Notes: a model not told the origin generated them from the sequence alone. DNA of 64,000 nt from JACRLV01 sp045863555 (GCA_045863555.1 BTUU01000006.1:1-64000); one strand, 5' to 3'. Shown: positions 36,109-46,150, numbered from the stretch's first letter. Program-made: numbers and translations.

Positions 36109-37155
36109 ATGATCCTTGTCACCGGCGCGGCCGGACTCGTGGGCAGCGAACTCGTCCGCCGGATCTCCGCGTCGGGCGGCCCGGTTGCGGGGACGGATTC
36201 GCGGATTCCCGCGTGGACCGCAGGACCGCTTCGCGTCGACGCACCGTTCATTCCCGCAGATCTTCTGGATCCGAACGCCTGTCGAAGTCTGTTTCAGGAA
36301 CCCGTTGAGGCCGTCGTTCACGCGGCCGCGAGGCAACACCATTCACGGCCGCCGCGCTGGGGCCGGCGCGCGTTTTTCGATGCAAACGTGCGCATGACGC
36401 GGAATCTCGTCGTCGCCGCGCGAGGCGCCGGCGTGCGATCGTTCGTCTATGTGTCGAGCGACATGGTATACGGCATGCCGCCGAGTCGGCCGCTTGTGGA
36501 GACCGACCCCCCTCGACCGATCGGTCCCTATGGAGAGAGCAAGCTGGCCGGCGAGCGTGTCTGCCTTGATGCGGCCGGGAGCCGGTTCGACCCATGCGTC
36601 CTTCGGCCGCGCCTGATCGTCGGACCCGGTCGACTGGGTATCCTGAAGAAGCTCTTTGATCGAATCCGCACCGGACGGACCGTGTATATGCTGGGCGGCG
36701 GGCGGAATCGATACCAGATGGTCGCGGTGGCGGACGTCGCGGAGGCCTGCATCGCGGTTGCACGGAGCAATACGACCGGCGTGTTCAACATCGGTTCGAC
36801 AGACCCGCCCACGGTCCACGACCTTCTCGCGGGTGTGATTCGCAGAGCCGGTTCCGCGTCGCGACTCGCTTCCCTGCCGGTCGCCGCCGCAAACGCCGCC
36901 CTGTGGGCGCTGCATGCTTTGCGCGTCGCCCCGCTTGTTCCGGAGCAGTTCCGCATCGCCAGCGTTGATTACGTACTCGATACCTCACTCGCCCGGCGGA
37001 CGCTGGGTTGGACGCCGGCGTATTCCGACGGCGAGATGCTCTGGGCAGCGTACCAGACATATATCGACGGACCGCTCGGCGCGGTGTTGAAGTCGCGCAG
37101 CGGTGCCGCGCCGGCCGGCTCGGCCGATCCGCGCGATCTGGTGTCGCATCCATGA
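36109..37155 (+). CDS. NAD-dependent epimerase/dehydratase
   Basis: 348-residue extended SDR protein. Nucleotide site VTGAAGLVGSELVRR at the N-terminus, ADLLDP, VVHAAARQHH, catalytic VYVSSDMVYG and YGESKLAGE (YxxxK), RPRLIVGPG, and FNIGST. This fits UDP-sugar epimerases or 3-beta-HSD-like enzymes. It follows the LeuA-like gene by 6 bases and overlaps the next gene by ATGA, so three genes form one run. The link to a membrane glycosyltransferase-like protein suggests sugar or lipid modification. Confidence 0.88.
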   Translation: MILVTGAAGLVGSELVRRISASGGPVAGTDSRIPAWTAGPLRVDAPFIPADLLDPNACRSLFQEPVEAVVHAAARQHHSRPPRWGRRAFFDANVRMTRNLVVAARGAGVRSFVYVSSDMVYGMPPSRPLVETDPPRPIGPYGESKLAGERVCLDAAGSRFDPCVLRPRLIVGPGRLGILKKLFDRIRTGRTVYMLGGGRNRYQMVAVADVAEACIAVARSNTTGVFNIGSTDPPTVHDLLAGVIRRAGSASRLASLPVAAANAALWALHALRVAPLVPEQFRIASVDYVLDTSLARRTLGWTPAYSDGEMLWAAYQTYIDGPLGAVLKSRSGAAPAGSADPRDLVSHP

Positions 37156-39455
37156 CGCGGCACTTCGGACTCGGTCTCACGTCACTGACCACGGTGTTCC
37201 TGGCTCTGGCGGTATTAATCGCACACGGGTGGTGTCTCAACGACGGCAGCGTCCTCGACGACCACTGGCACCAGAAGGGCCTCCGCGAGCACGGCTGGAC
37301 GGGCGGCGAGTTGATGCGCACGCTCGAAATCGAACCGGCCCGGTGGATGCATCTCTGGTGGCAGACCGAAACCGTCCGCTGGGAGTATGCACGGCCGCTG
37401 TTCATACTTGCGATGAAAACGGTCTATGTCGTGCTGGGCGGAAGCGATCCCTGGTCGCTTCACGCGTACAGCCTGTTCCTGCACTGGATCGCCGCGCTGC
37501 TGGTTGTGCGGCTTGTGTGGCGGCTGACCGAACATCGCGGATGGAGCATTTTCGCCGGCTTGCTGTTCGTGGTGTATCCGAACGCCGTGATGACCGTCCA
37601 TTGGCCCTCGGCGCAGAACGTCGTACAGCAGACAGTTCTTACGCTGGCTGCGCTGCTTTGCTATCTGCGGGCGACCGATTGGCGCCTCGCCGGGAATTTC
37701 GCGGCGCAGATTCCCGGCATGCACGCGGGCTGGCTCGCGCTTACGCTCTTCTGGTGGATTCTGGCACTCTTCACCCGCGAAAACGCCCTCGTGCTCCCCG
37801 CGATCTTCGCCGCATTCGAGTTCTGCTTTCGCGGCTGGCCGGGGCTCCGCCGGCGGCTCGGGACATTCGTTGGATTTGGCGTCCTGTGCGCGATCTTCGT
37901 CGCGTGGCGCGTTTCGGTCGTCACGCAGGGGATGCCCGACGTTTACATCCGCCGGCCCGACGGCGATCTCGCCGAGTATTTGGCGTGGTGCGGGGCGAAG
38001 TTGCTGCACTATATCGTGACGTCCGTCTGGCTCGCGCCGATGACGATCGGTCCGACCGGCCGGTACAACCCATGGACCGAGGCGAGCGGCGACTGCGTCC
38101 TCATGGTCGCGATTCTGGCCGCCGTCACGGGGGTCTACCTGCTTGCGACCCGCGGCGTGCGGGGCCGGTGGATCTGGCCGCTGTGGATCGTTCTCTCGGT
38201 TCTGCCCGTGATTCCCGTGGTCGCTACGCCGCACTCCGGCTATCTCGGCGGTGTCGGATTCGTCGTCGGCGTCGCGCTGGCGGCGTCAGCGGTCGAAGCC
38301 CGGCGGCGGCGGCGCGTGCACTGGGCCGGGGCCATTGCGGTGTTCTACCTCGTGACAATGTCCGTACTGACGATGCTCTATCGCTGGCAGTGGAGCGGGA
38401 TCATTGCGGCGGAGCGAATGCTGCCCGCGGCGGTCGCGCTCGATCCGCCGCCGTCGGCCGCACGGGACGTGTTCTTCCTCAACCTGCCGTTCGTCAACGT
38501 CTACAACAAGCCACACCTGGTTGAAGCGCTGGGAGGCGACTTTGACGAGCGGCGTGTGCACGTGCTCACATTTTCGCCGCAGCCGGTGATGATCGAACAG
38601 CGAGTGACGATCGAGCAGACCAGCGAATTCGCCTTTGATGTTTCGGTCGCGGGGCAGCCGTTTTTCTCCCGCCTGCTCGGCCGTTTTCTCCTGGAGGGAT
38701 TCGCGAAGCGCGGTCAATTCCGGCCGGACGAGCGATTCGAGAATCGGCACTTCACGGCGACGATTCTCGAGGCGGATGACGCAGGGGTGTGGAAGCTCCG
38801 TTTCCGCTTCCCGCGTCCGCTCGCGGACAGCAGCTATGCGTTCTATCTGAGTTCGATCGATTTTCCGGCGGCGCGAATCCGATTCCGAAAGCCCGGCGGT
38901 TCGTACGGCGAGTCGCGCGTGAACGAGATCATCGACGCGGCGATGGAACCGGTCGGCGGGTCGGCGCTGGATGATCTGATTCGGCGCGTCGAGTCGGGCG
39001 AAACCTCGGCGATGACGGTGCTGTTCGCAACGGCGGAGCGCGGCGGCCCCGAGGATGCCGCGAAGGCGGTCGCGGCCGTACGGCGAATCGCCGGCGCCGT
39101 CGCGCAGGCAACCGGGGCTCCTGTGGCAGGCCGCCTGCTCGGGCCGCCCCAGCCGATCGAGGAGCTCGCCCCCCCGCCTCGAATCCGACCGCCGCGCTCC
39201 CCGCCCCCGCCGCCGGAGTTGAATACCGTGGACTGGGCACAGGTCCGAAACTGGTGGCACACATCCGTTGACGATGCGCTCGTCCGGGCAGTCTGGACGA
39301 GCCGCGGTGAACTCGCGCCGCTCGTCAAGAACCGCGAGGAAGTCCCACATGCGCGGCAGTGGGCGGGATTGCTTATCCGAACCGATCTGTATCTGACCGG
39401 CGTTCCATTTGACGATCCGCGGCCGGCACGGCCGAGTTCCGTCTCGGATCGGTGA
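37152..39455 (+). CDS. GT-C-like polytopic membrane protein
   Basis: 767 residues. About ten membrane helices fill residues 1-420, starting with LTTVFLALAVLIAHGW. The first loop has VLDDHWHQ (Asp36-Asp37), an acidic motif at the position where GT-C glycosyltransferases carry their catalytic Asp. The C-terminal 350 residues are soluble, with a Pro-rich stretch (PPPRIRPPRSPPPPP). Probably a lipid-linked-sugar glycosyltransferase or related protein; specificity unknown. ATG 37152 overlaps the epimerase stop. Confidence 0.7.
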   Translation: MTRHFGLGLTSLTTVFLALAVLIAHGWCLNDGSVLDDHWHQKGLREHGWTGGELMRTLEIEPARWMHLWWQTETVRWEYARPLFILAMKTVYVVLGGSDPWSLHAYSLFLHWIAALLVVRLVWRLTEHRGWSIFAGLLFVVYPNAVMTVHWPSAQNVVQQTVLTLAALLCYLRATDWRLAGNFAAQIPGMHAGWLALTLFWWILALFTRENALVLPAIFAAFEFCFRGWPGLRRRLGTFVGFGVLCAIFVAWRVSVVTQGMPDVYIRRPDGDLAEYLAWCGAKLLHYIVTSVWLAPMTIGPTGRYNPWTEASGDCVLMVAILAAVTGVYLLATRGVRGRWIWPLWIVLSVLPVIPVVATPHSGYLGGVGFVVGVALAASAVEARRRRRVHWAGAIAVFYLVTMSVLTMLYRWQWSGIIAAERMLPAAVALDPPPSAARDVFFLNLPFVNVYNKPHLVEALGGDFDERRVHVLTFSPQPVMIEQRVTIEQTSEFAFDVSVAGQPFFSRLLGRFLLEGFAKRGQFRPDERFENRHFTATILEADDAGVWKLRFRFPRPLADSSYAFYLSSIDFPAARIRFRKPGGSYGESRVNEIIDAAMEPVGGSALDDLIRRVESGETSAMTVLFATAERGGPEDAAKAVAAVRRIAGAVAQATGAPVAGRLLGPPQPIEELAPPPRIRPPRSPPPPPELNTVDWAQVRNWWHTSVDDALVRAVWTSRGELAPLVKNREEVPHARQWAGLLIRTDLYLTGVPFDDPRPARPSSVSDR

Positions 39456-39697
39456 ATCGCAACGACGCCGCGGAATTTCCAGACACCGGCGATCACCCTG
39501 GATACGAAGGTGCCAGGCAGACACTACCAGGGGTCGAACGCGTCGGAAACGAGGTCGCGGCGCGACATCGCGCACCGCTGGTCACCTCCACTGCCGGCTC
39601 AATAGCGCCATACGACCTACGACCCAGGACCGAGCGCGATTTGTCATACTAATCCCTCTCCCGTGCGGGACCGATCAAACCCGGGAGAGCGATACAC

Positions 39698-40933
39698 GTG
39701 ACATTGCGCCGGACAGTACAGGGAGTCGCCGCCGTGCTGTCATTGCTGGCGTGGCGAGCCGCGAATGCCACTGACGGTCTTGAACCGATCGGCGTGAGCA
39801 CGGCGGCAAATTCGCGCGGCGGCGCGGATATCGCGGTCGGCGATACATCGCTCTCGCAAATCGAGAATCCGGCAGCGCTTGGATTTCAGGGGCGTCGCTT
39901 CGATTTCGGAGCCCAATTCGGGTTTCCAATCGCAACCTGGCGCGGGCCCCTCGAAACCGCGGAATCCCACACGCAGTTCATCCCGATGGGAAACGCGGCA
40001 ATCACCATTCCGCTCGACGCGCGCTGGACGATGGGTGTCGCCCTGCATTCAAAGGCGGGTCTGGGAACGGCATATGAAATGCGGCACCTCCTGATCCCAT
40101 TCGTCGATCGCGATGTCGGCGGCGACATGAAGTGCATCGACACCCAGTTGAATTTCGCGTGTCGCGTCAGCGAACGGCTTGCGCTCGGCGGCGGCGTCCG
40201 CCTCGATATCGCTCAGGCCGGGTTCAGTACCGTGCTCGGACCGGCGGACCTGGACTTCGGACAAGGCCGTGCGATCGGCGGCGGTTTCCAGTTCGGCGCG
40301 ATGTACAAACTGCAAAAGGACCTCACCCTCGGCGTCGCCTACCGCTCGCCTACCTGGTCGGGCGATCTGCAGGGCGGCCGCGGTAAGGCGTCGCTCTTTG
40401 GCGTTGTGCCCATCGGCCTTGGCGAGATCTCGATGACGGATTTCTCGCTTCCGCAGCGCATTGGCGCGGGTATCGCCTGGGACGCGACGGAGAATCTGAA
40501 GCTGATCGGGGAAATTCGCTGGCTCAATTATGAGAACTCGACACTCGACGTGGTCAACATTCAGACCGAAGGGTGGCTTGATCTGCGTTATCCGCTTCCG
40601 CTCGGATATCGCAACCAATGGGCATTCATTATCGGAGCGGAGTACCGCCTGGACCAGCACTGGGTGATCGGCGCCGGTTATCACTACGCGACGCCGCCGG
40701 TCGATGGCGAGAACTTGTTGCCGATGGGCTCGACAATCTCCGACCATCACATTACGGCTGGCGTGCGATACGAGCAGGACAACTGGCATTTCGACGTCGG
40801 ATACGTGCTCGGATTGCCGGCGACGCTGAGCGGGCCGGGATACAGCCGGATTCCTCTCGGTGTGGACTATGGCCGTAGTGAGATTCACCAGGTCCAGCAC
40901 ATTCTGGGCGTGGGTTTTGGATTCTCCTGGTAA
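39698..40933 (+). CDS. FadL/OmpP1/TodX-type outer-membrane porin
   Basis: 411 residues starting at a GTG with GGGAG upstream. Signal peptide (ending near RAANA), then alternating beta-strand pattern throughout and a terminal aromatic residue (GVGFGFSW), typical of outer-membrane barrels. The N-terminal segment SRGGADIAVGDTSLSQIENPAAL matches the NPA-containing hatch motif of the FadL family, which carries hydrophobic molecules across the outer membrane. Ligand unknown. Confidence 0.88.
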   Translation: MTLRRTVQGVAAVLSLLAWRAANATDGLEPIGVSTAANSRGGADIAVGDTSLSQIENPAALGFQGRRFDFGAQFGFPIATWRGPLETAESHTQFIPMGNAAITIPLDARWTMGVALHSKAGLGTAYEMRHLLIPFVDRDVGGDMKCIDTQLNFACRVSERLALGGGVRLDIAQAGFSTVLGPADLDFGQGRAIGGGFQFGAMYKLQKDLTLGVAYRSPTWSGDLQGGRGKASLFGVVPIGLGEISMTDFSLPQRIGAGIAWDATENLKLIGEIRWLNYENSTLDVVNIQTEGWLDLRYPLPLGYRNQWAFIIGAEYRLDQHWVIGAGYHYATPPVDGENLLPMGSTISDHHITAGVRYEQDNWHFDVGYVLGLPATLSGPGYSRIPLGVDYGRSEIHQVQHILGVGFGFSW

Positions 40934-40937
40934 CGAT

Positions 40938-42881
40938 ATGGCGACCCGTGCGAGGACAATCTGCAACCTGACCCCGCTCCTCGGGCGGGTACATGCGCTG
41001 GTTACGCGGCTTACACCCAGGCCCGTCGAAGCCCTCGATGAGGAGTGGGAACGCCGTCGGCGAACCGTCATCGCATACTGGTGGATCGGGGCAATGCCCT
41101 GGCCCATCGCATTCATCGTGATCTATGGACTGGTTCTCAATTGTCCGGTCGGATCGGCGATCTGCGCGGCAGCGCTGCTGGCGTTGCTGCCGATCCCCCA
41201 ATTTGCCCGAAGCCGGGCGGGAATTCAGTTCGCGGCGCATTGGCTGATGGCCGTGATGGTTGTCTCCCTCGCGGCGCTGGCGTGCATCACCGGCGGCGAC
41301 GGTGCGCCAGCGCTGGTCTGGCTGCTGGCCGTACCGCTGGTCGGAATCTACGTCGGGGGGCTTCGCCCCGGGATGTTCTGGTGCGGAGCTGCGCTCACCG
41401 TCTTCATCGCGTTCCACGCGCTTCGCCAGAACGGATTCACGTTTCCTCAGCACCTGCCCGAGCGGGAACTTGGGCATCTCGCCGTTGTCGCAAATATGGG
41501 GTTAACCCTCCTGATCGCCACCCTCGCCGGCGCATATGACGCGCAACGCCTCGCCGCCGTAAAGCTCGCCGATGACCGGCAGGAGAATCTGAAAGCCGCG
41601 CTCGGGCGGGCCGAGGAGCAGGCGCGGGAGCTCGAACGGAACAGCCGCGCGCTGCGCGAGAGCGAGGCGCTCTATCGGAGCCTCGTTCAGAACTCGCCGA
41701 TGGGCATGTATTTCTACTCCCTGAACGAGAAGGATGAACTCGTCCTCACCGGGGCGAATCCCGCCGCGGATCGCTTCACCCGCGTCGATTCCCGCACGCG
41801 GCTGGGTCTCACGCTGGAACAGGCGTTTCCTTCGGTTGCGGGCACCGAGATCCCAGACCGTTACCGCGCCGCCGCGAATGACGGCACCGCCTGGGCCGTG
41901 GACCAGCTGGCCTACGACGACGGGACGATCTCGGGGATATTCGAACTGCGCGCCTTTCAAACCTCGCCGCGAAAGATGGTTGCTGTCTTTATCGACGTCA
42001 CCGACCGCGTCCGGGCCGAAGCAGCGGTGCGGGCGAGCGAACGGGAAATCGCGCTCCAGGCCGGAAAAGCGGAAGTCGCCACGCATGTCCTGCACAACGT
42101 CGGAAACGTGCTGAGCCGCGTCAAGGTCTCGGCGACGCTGCTGCGCGAGAGCGTGATGAATTCGGAAACGCCGACCGTCGGACGCGTCGCGGGATTGCTC
42201 GCCGAGAACAGGGAGGCACTCGCGACGTTCTTTCACGAGGATGATCGCGGCCGCTCACTGCCCGGTTTTCTCCAAAATCTTGCGGACATACTCGCGGCCG
42301 AGCAGGCGGCGATCGCGGCGGAACTCAAGCGGATGTCGGAGGCGATCGAGCACATCGCGCTGGTGATCAGCATGCAACAGGTTCACAGCAAGGGCGGTTC
42401 GCTCGAGGAGCTGGTCCGGCCAGGGGACATCGTGGAACAGGCGATCGGCATCAGCGTCAGCGCACGCGCGGCGGAGACCGTCGAACTCGTCCGGGAAATC
42501 GAAGACGCCGACGCGCACATGCTTCAACGCCACAAGGTGCTTCAGATTCTCGTCAATCTCTTCAGCAACGCGGTGCACGCCGTTTCGGGCGTCGCACGGC
42601 CGCGAATCAGGTGCCGTGTGGTCCGGCGAAACGGCGCCGCGGGGGACGTGCTGCACATTTCGGTGTCGGACAACGGCATCGGTATTTCGCACGAACATTT
42701 ACCGCGCATCTTCAAGTTCGGATTCACCACGCGGCGGGACGGCCATGGCTTCGGGCTGCACAGCAGCGCGAACCTGGCCCAGGAGATGGGCGGCGCAATC
42801 CACGTCGCGAGCGAGGGCGAGGGGCGCGGAGCGACGTTTACGCTCGAACTGCCGCTGCAGGCGGCGAGGGTGCAATCTTGA
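40938..42881 (+). CDS. Membrane sensor histidine kinase
   Basis: 647 residues. Five to six membrane helices in residues 40-215, a coiled-coil (AALGRAEEQARELERNSRAL), a PAS domain (LYRSLVQNSPMGMYFYSL), then the HAMP-less kinase core: phospho-acceptor region ATHVLHNVGNVLSRV, N box LVNLFSNAVHAV, G1 SDNGIGI and G2 DGHGFGLHSSANLAQEMGG. The His box HNVGN is the variant seen in kinases paired with REC-GGDEF proteins. Its TGA overlaps the TTG start of the next gene, which encodes the likely partner. Confidence 0.92.
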   Translation: MATRARTICNLTPLLGRVHALVTRLTPRPVEALDEEWERRRRTVIAYWWIGAMPWPIAFIVIYGLVLNCPVGSAICAAALLALLPIPQFARSRAGIQFAAHWLMAVMVVSLAALACITGGDGAPALVWLLAVPLVGIYVGGLRPGMFWCGAALTVFIAFHALRQNGFTFPQHLPERELGHLAVVANMGLTLLIATLAGAYDAQRLAAVKLADDRQENLKAALGRAEEQARELERNSRALRESEALYRSLVQNSPMGMYFYSLNEKDELVLTGANPAADRFTRVDSRTRLGLTLEQAFPSVAGTEIPDRYRAAANDGTAWAVDQLAYDDGTISGIFELRAFQTSPRKMVAVFIDVTDRVRAEAAVRASEREIALQAGKAEVATHVLHNVGNVLSRVKVSATLLRESVMNSETPTVGRVAGLLAENREALATFFHEDDRGRSLPGFLQNLADILAAEQAAIAAELKRMSEAIEHIALVISMQQVHSKGGSLEELVRPGDIVEQAIGISVSARAAETVELVREIEDADAHMLQRHKVLQILVNLFSNAVHAVSGVARPRIRCRVVRRNGAAGDVLHISVSDNGIGISHEHLPRIFKFGFTTRRDGHGFGLHSSANLAQEMGGAIHVASEGEGRGATFTLELPLQAARVQS

Positions 42882-44803
42882 TCATCGACGACATCCGCAG
42901 AACAAAGCGATTGCTTGTAATCGACGACAACGCCGAGATTCACGATGCGTTCCGGCGGATCTTCGAGCGGGAATCGAAGCCCGACGGCTTCGCCGCGGAA
43001 AAGGTGCGGCTCTTCGGACCGTCGGCGGCGCCCGCGAATGCGAGCCCACAGGAAGCGATCCTCATCGAGACCGCGGAACAGGGGCAACTCGGGGTCCAGC
43101 GCGTCGAGGCGGCGCGGGCGGCCGGAGATCCGGTCATGGTCGCGTTCGTCGATATGCGGATGCCGCCGGGCTGGGACGGACTGACGACGATCGAACAGCT
43201 CTGGCATGTCGATCCACGCGTTCAGATCGTCATCTGTACAGCCTACACCGACCATTCGCTCGACGACATCACGAATCGGCTGGGCCGGAGCGACCGGCTC
43301 ATCATTCTGAAAAAGCCGTTCGACAACATCGAGGTTGTTCAACTGGCGCGCACGCTGTGCGAAAAGTGGATCGCCGAGCGCAAAGCCGAGTGCAAGCGCG
43401 ATGAACTGGAGCAGATCGTCCAGGAACGGACCGCGGAAATCGAGCACGCCCTCCTGCACGACAAGCTCACGGGTCTTCCGAACCGGACGCTCATTGTCTC
43501 GCGAATCGAGCACTGCATTGCCCGCTGCCGGCGGCGAGCGGACTACCGCTTCGCACTCCTGTTTCTCGACTGCGATCGATTCAAGATCATCAACGACAGC
43601 CTCGGCCACGACGTGGGCGACCTGCTCCTGGTCGAAGTCGGAAACCGGCTGCGCGGCCTGCTCCGCGCCGGCGACTCGCTGGCCCGCCTCGGCATCCCGT
43701 CACGGATCGGCGGTGACGAGTTCCTCGTCCTCCTCGAAGATCTGCAAAGTGCGCAGGACGCCGCGCGCGTCGCCGACCGGCTGCTTGAGGAAGTATCGCG
43801 GCCGTATGTCATCAACGGACAGGTGCTTCAGATCAGTTGCAGCATCGGCATCGCCGACAGTTCGAACCGGTACGACGCGCCGATCGACGTGATCCGCGAC
43901 GCGGACACCGCCATGTACCGCGCCAAGGCCGCCGGCCGCGCGAGGTATGCAATGTTCGATGATGCGATGCATGCGCAGATGGTCCGGCGGCTGCAACTTG
44001 AGCAGGAACTGCGGAAAGCGGTGGTCACAAACGAGGTCGAAGTATTCTATCAGCCGATCGCATCGCTTCGAAACGGGCGGGTCATCGGGTTTGAAGCGCT
44101 TCTCCGCTGGTCGCACCCGGAGCTCGGGCCCATTCCGGCGTCCGAGGTCGTCCCGCTCGGCGAAGAAACGGGGCTGATTCTGCCGCTCAGCCTGCACGTG
44201 CTGCGGACGGCGTGCGCTCAACTGCGAAGCTGGCAGTTGGCCTATCCGGACGACGAAGACCTGATTGTCTCCGTGAATCTCTCCCGGCGGCAGCTCATCG
44301 ATCCCGAGCTCGTCACCAAAGTCGCTGAGGTCATCCGCAGCTCCGAAATCCGGCCGGGATCGCTGGTTCTCGAAATCACCGAGAGCCTCGCAATGACCGA
44401 CTACGCGTCGGCGGTTGACGTGCTGAACTCTATTCGCGAACTGGGCATCTGGCTCCACCTGGACGACTTCGGAACGGGCTACTCCTCGCTCGGTTGCCTC
44501 TACCGGCTCCCTCTGAGCGGGCTGAAAATCGATCACACGTTCATCCGCGACGTGATCAGCCGCCCGCAAAACGAGGCAGTCCTGTCGGCGATCGTCGCAA
44601 TCGCGCGTGCCTTCAATCTTGAGGTCATCGCGGAGGGAGTCGAAACGACCCAGCAGGTGGCGCTGCTCAGGCGGCTCGGCGTGGACCGCGTACAGGGCTA
44701 TCTGTTCGGCAAGGCGGTGTCGGGTGCTGATACGATGACGCTGCTGGGCACGCCGATCGGCGTTGCGGCCTTCGATCGTGCATTCTCGCTCGCGGCCGGA
44801 TAG
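42878..44803 (+). CDS. Response regulator with GGDEF and EAL domains
   Basis: 641 residues from TTG 42878, with GAGGG 7 bases upstream and the start overlapping the kinase stop. A receiver (LLVIDDNAEIH; phospho-acceptor Asp92 in FVDMRMPPGWDG; Lys in LKKPF near 146) carries an extra loop of about 30 residues. Then GGDEF (intact GGDEF at about 277, diguanylate cyclase) and EAL (FEALLRW, VNLSRRQL, LEITES, DDFGTGYSSL, LKIDHTFIRD, phosphodiesterase). Both active sites look complete, so it could make or break cyclic di-GMP under control of the kinase. Confidence 0.93.
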   Translation: MIIDDIRRTKRLLVIDDNAEIHDAFRRIFERESKPDGFAAEKVRLFGPSAAPANASPQEAILIETAEQGQLGVQRVEAARAAGDPVMVAFVDMRMPPGWDGLTTIEQLWHVDPRVQIVICTAYTDHSLDDITNRLGRSDRLIILKKPFDNIEVVQLARTLCEKWIAERKAECKRDELEQIVQERTAEIEHALLHDKLTGLPNRTLIVSRIEHCIARCRRRADYRFALLFLDCDRFKIINDSLGHDVGDLLLVEVGNRLRGLLRAGDSLARLGIPSRIGGDEFLVLLEDLQSAQDAARVADRLLEEVSRPYVINGQVLQISCSIGIADSSNRYDAPIDVIRDADTAMYRAKAAGRARYAMFDDAMHAQMVRRLQLEQELRKAVVTNEVEVFYQPIASLRNGRVIGFEALLRWSHPELGPIPASEVVPLGEETGLILPLSLHVLRTACAQLRSWQLAYPDDEDLIVSVNLSRRQLIDPELVTKVAEVIRSSEIRPGSLVLEITESLAMTDYASAVDVLNSIRELGIWLHLDDFGTGYSSLGCLYRLPLSGLKIDHTFIRDVISRPQNEAVLSAIVAIARAFNLEVIAEGVETTQQVALLRRLGVDRVQGYLFGKAVSGADTMTLLGTPIGVAAFDRAFSLAAG

Positions 44804-44953
44804 CCGAAACCCGGGGTGCGCGGTCGATTCCCCCGGCAGGGCGAACGCCTGCGTGCCTCCTGGATTCAAGTACCGGTGCGGTTGCACGTCAGAAATCCGC
44901 TGGCGCGGGCGGCGGACCTGACGCGAGCCGTCGGGATTGGCGTCTGGGAGAAT

Positions 44954-45026
44954 TGAGGACGGAGGGGCTCGAACCCTCGACCTACGGCTTAAAAGGCCGC
45001 TGCTCTGCCAACTGAGCTACGTCCTC
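44954..45026 (-). tRNA. tRNA-Lys (TTT)
   Basis: Cloverleaf on the minus strand: acceptor GAGGACG/CGTCCTC, D arm GCTC...GAGC, anticodon stem GCGGC/GCCGT with loop CTTTTAA, variable AGGTC, T arm GAGGG-TTCGAGC-CCCTC, discriminator A. CCA is not encoded. Confidence 0.95.
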
Positions 45027-45177
45027 GGCCGCGCTCCGTGGGCCGCCGTGGAGCGCGAACGAAGAGTATAGTTGGGCCGGTTGAAAACAGAAAGGTCGCG
45101 AGTCCCGCGACCTGCGCGGCCGCGGACCGCCGGAATGGCGAGTCGGGCCTGAGCGGTCCGACGAGAGGCGGATCGGT

Positions 45178-45837
45178 CTACGCCACGTTTCGCGGGCGAC
45201 CGCGGCGGCGCTGTGAGGCGATTGCCACTGCATCGCGAATGTAATGCTCGCTCTGAGAGATTTCGCAGCCTTTCACCGAAAGCTGCCGCAGGACCATCGA
45301 CGCTTCGGCGTCGCGGTAGTAGCCGCAACCGTCTTCGATGAGCATCACCCGCCGGCCGCGCATCATCAGGCCGAGTGCGAGGAGCCGCAGCGACGATTCC
45401 AGCGGCACACCGAAGAGTACGAACCGCCGCGCCGGCATTTCCGTGAGGAGCCGCTCGAGCTTGGGATTGGTGAAGGGATCGCGGTGGACTTTGGTGAAGA
45501 TCGCCTGCTGCTGATCTTTGAGGACGTCGAGTGCGATGCACAGGCAGTTGTCGGACTCAATCACGCGGTGACGTGGAAGCAGCGTGCCCCCGATCATGCG
45601 CTCAATCGGGGAACCGTCGCCGGCGGCCGTGACGAATTCGGCGCCGATGTCATGCGGGCGATGGGTGTCGATGCAGCTCAGGACGGGCGTTCGCGCCCAG
45701 CGTGCGAACGCCATCATCTTCCGGACGCATCTCGACACGGGTCCGGCGTTCACGCAGCGGTGCGGCGAATCGGGGAGGAAATACTCCCGTTGCACGCACA
45801 TGTCGACCAGAACGTCTGACTTGCCCAGATCGCCCAT
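45178..45837 (-). CDS. Isochorismatase-fold protein lacking the catalytic Cys
   Basis: 219 residues from ATG 45837 with GAGGAGG upstream. Cysteine-hydrolase/isochorismatase fold: Asp12 in DVLVDMC, Lys116 in IFTKVHRDPF, and the nucleophile loop FGVPLESSLRLLALGL, where Ser149 stands in place of the usual Cys (GVATDxCV). Amidases such as PncA need that Cys; true isochorismatases (PhzD, EntB) do not use it. So it is either a hydrolase of another type or a pseudoenzyme. It has a basic tail (RRRGRPR). Confidence 0.8.
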   Translation of the reverse strand: MGDLGKSDVLVDMCVQREYFLPDSPHRCVNAGPVSRCVRKMMAFARWARTPVLSCIDTHRPHDIGAEFVTAAGDGSPIERMIGGTLLPRHRVIESDNCLCIALDVLKDQQQAIFTKVHRDPFTNPKLERLLTEMPARRFVLFGVPLESSLRLLALGLMMRGRRVMLIEDGCGYYRDAEASMVLRQLSVKGCEISQSEHYIRDAVAIASQRRRGRPRNVA

Positions 45838-46150
45838 TTTCCAGGGCCTCCTCTTCGGCGCAGGCGCGCGGCGACACACTCTCTCCTGTCGCGGTGCCGG
45901 CGATTGCGGAAGAACGCCATCGAGTTGCGAATTGAAGCGTGAGCGACGCGAGGCGCCGCCCGACTGGCTTCTTCGTTCCCCTGTCGGCGGATTCTACGCT
46001 CGCTAAGTTGCGGCAGGCAAGAGGGATGTATGAAGATCGCGTTTCGGACGTGATAATCTCATTCAGAGTTCGGACGTTGAGTTTTCGGACGTATCGGAGC
46101 CGGACCTCATCCACAAGTGTGGGAGGCACGATTCCCGGCGCGGCACGTGC
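45838..46150. other. Intergenic region with repeated TTCGGACGT
   Basis: 313 bases between nadC and the isochorismatase-fold gene (same strand). It holds three TTCGGACGT copies and a GGCACGTGCC palindrome next to nadC. No credible gene. Confidence 0.5.
46043..46092. repeat. Three direct copies of TTCGGACGT
   Basis: Exact 9-mers at 46043-46051, 46069-46077 and 46084-46092, all in the same direction, in a gene-free stretch. Confidence 0.8.
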
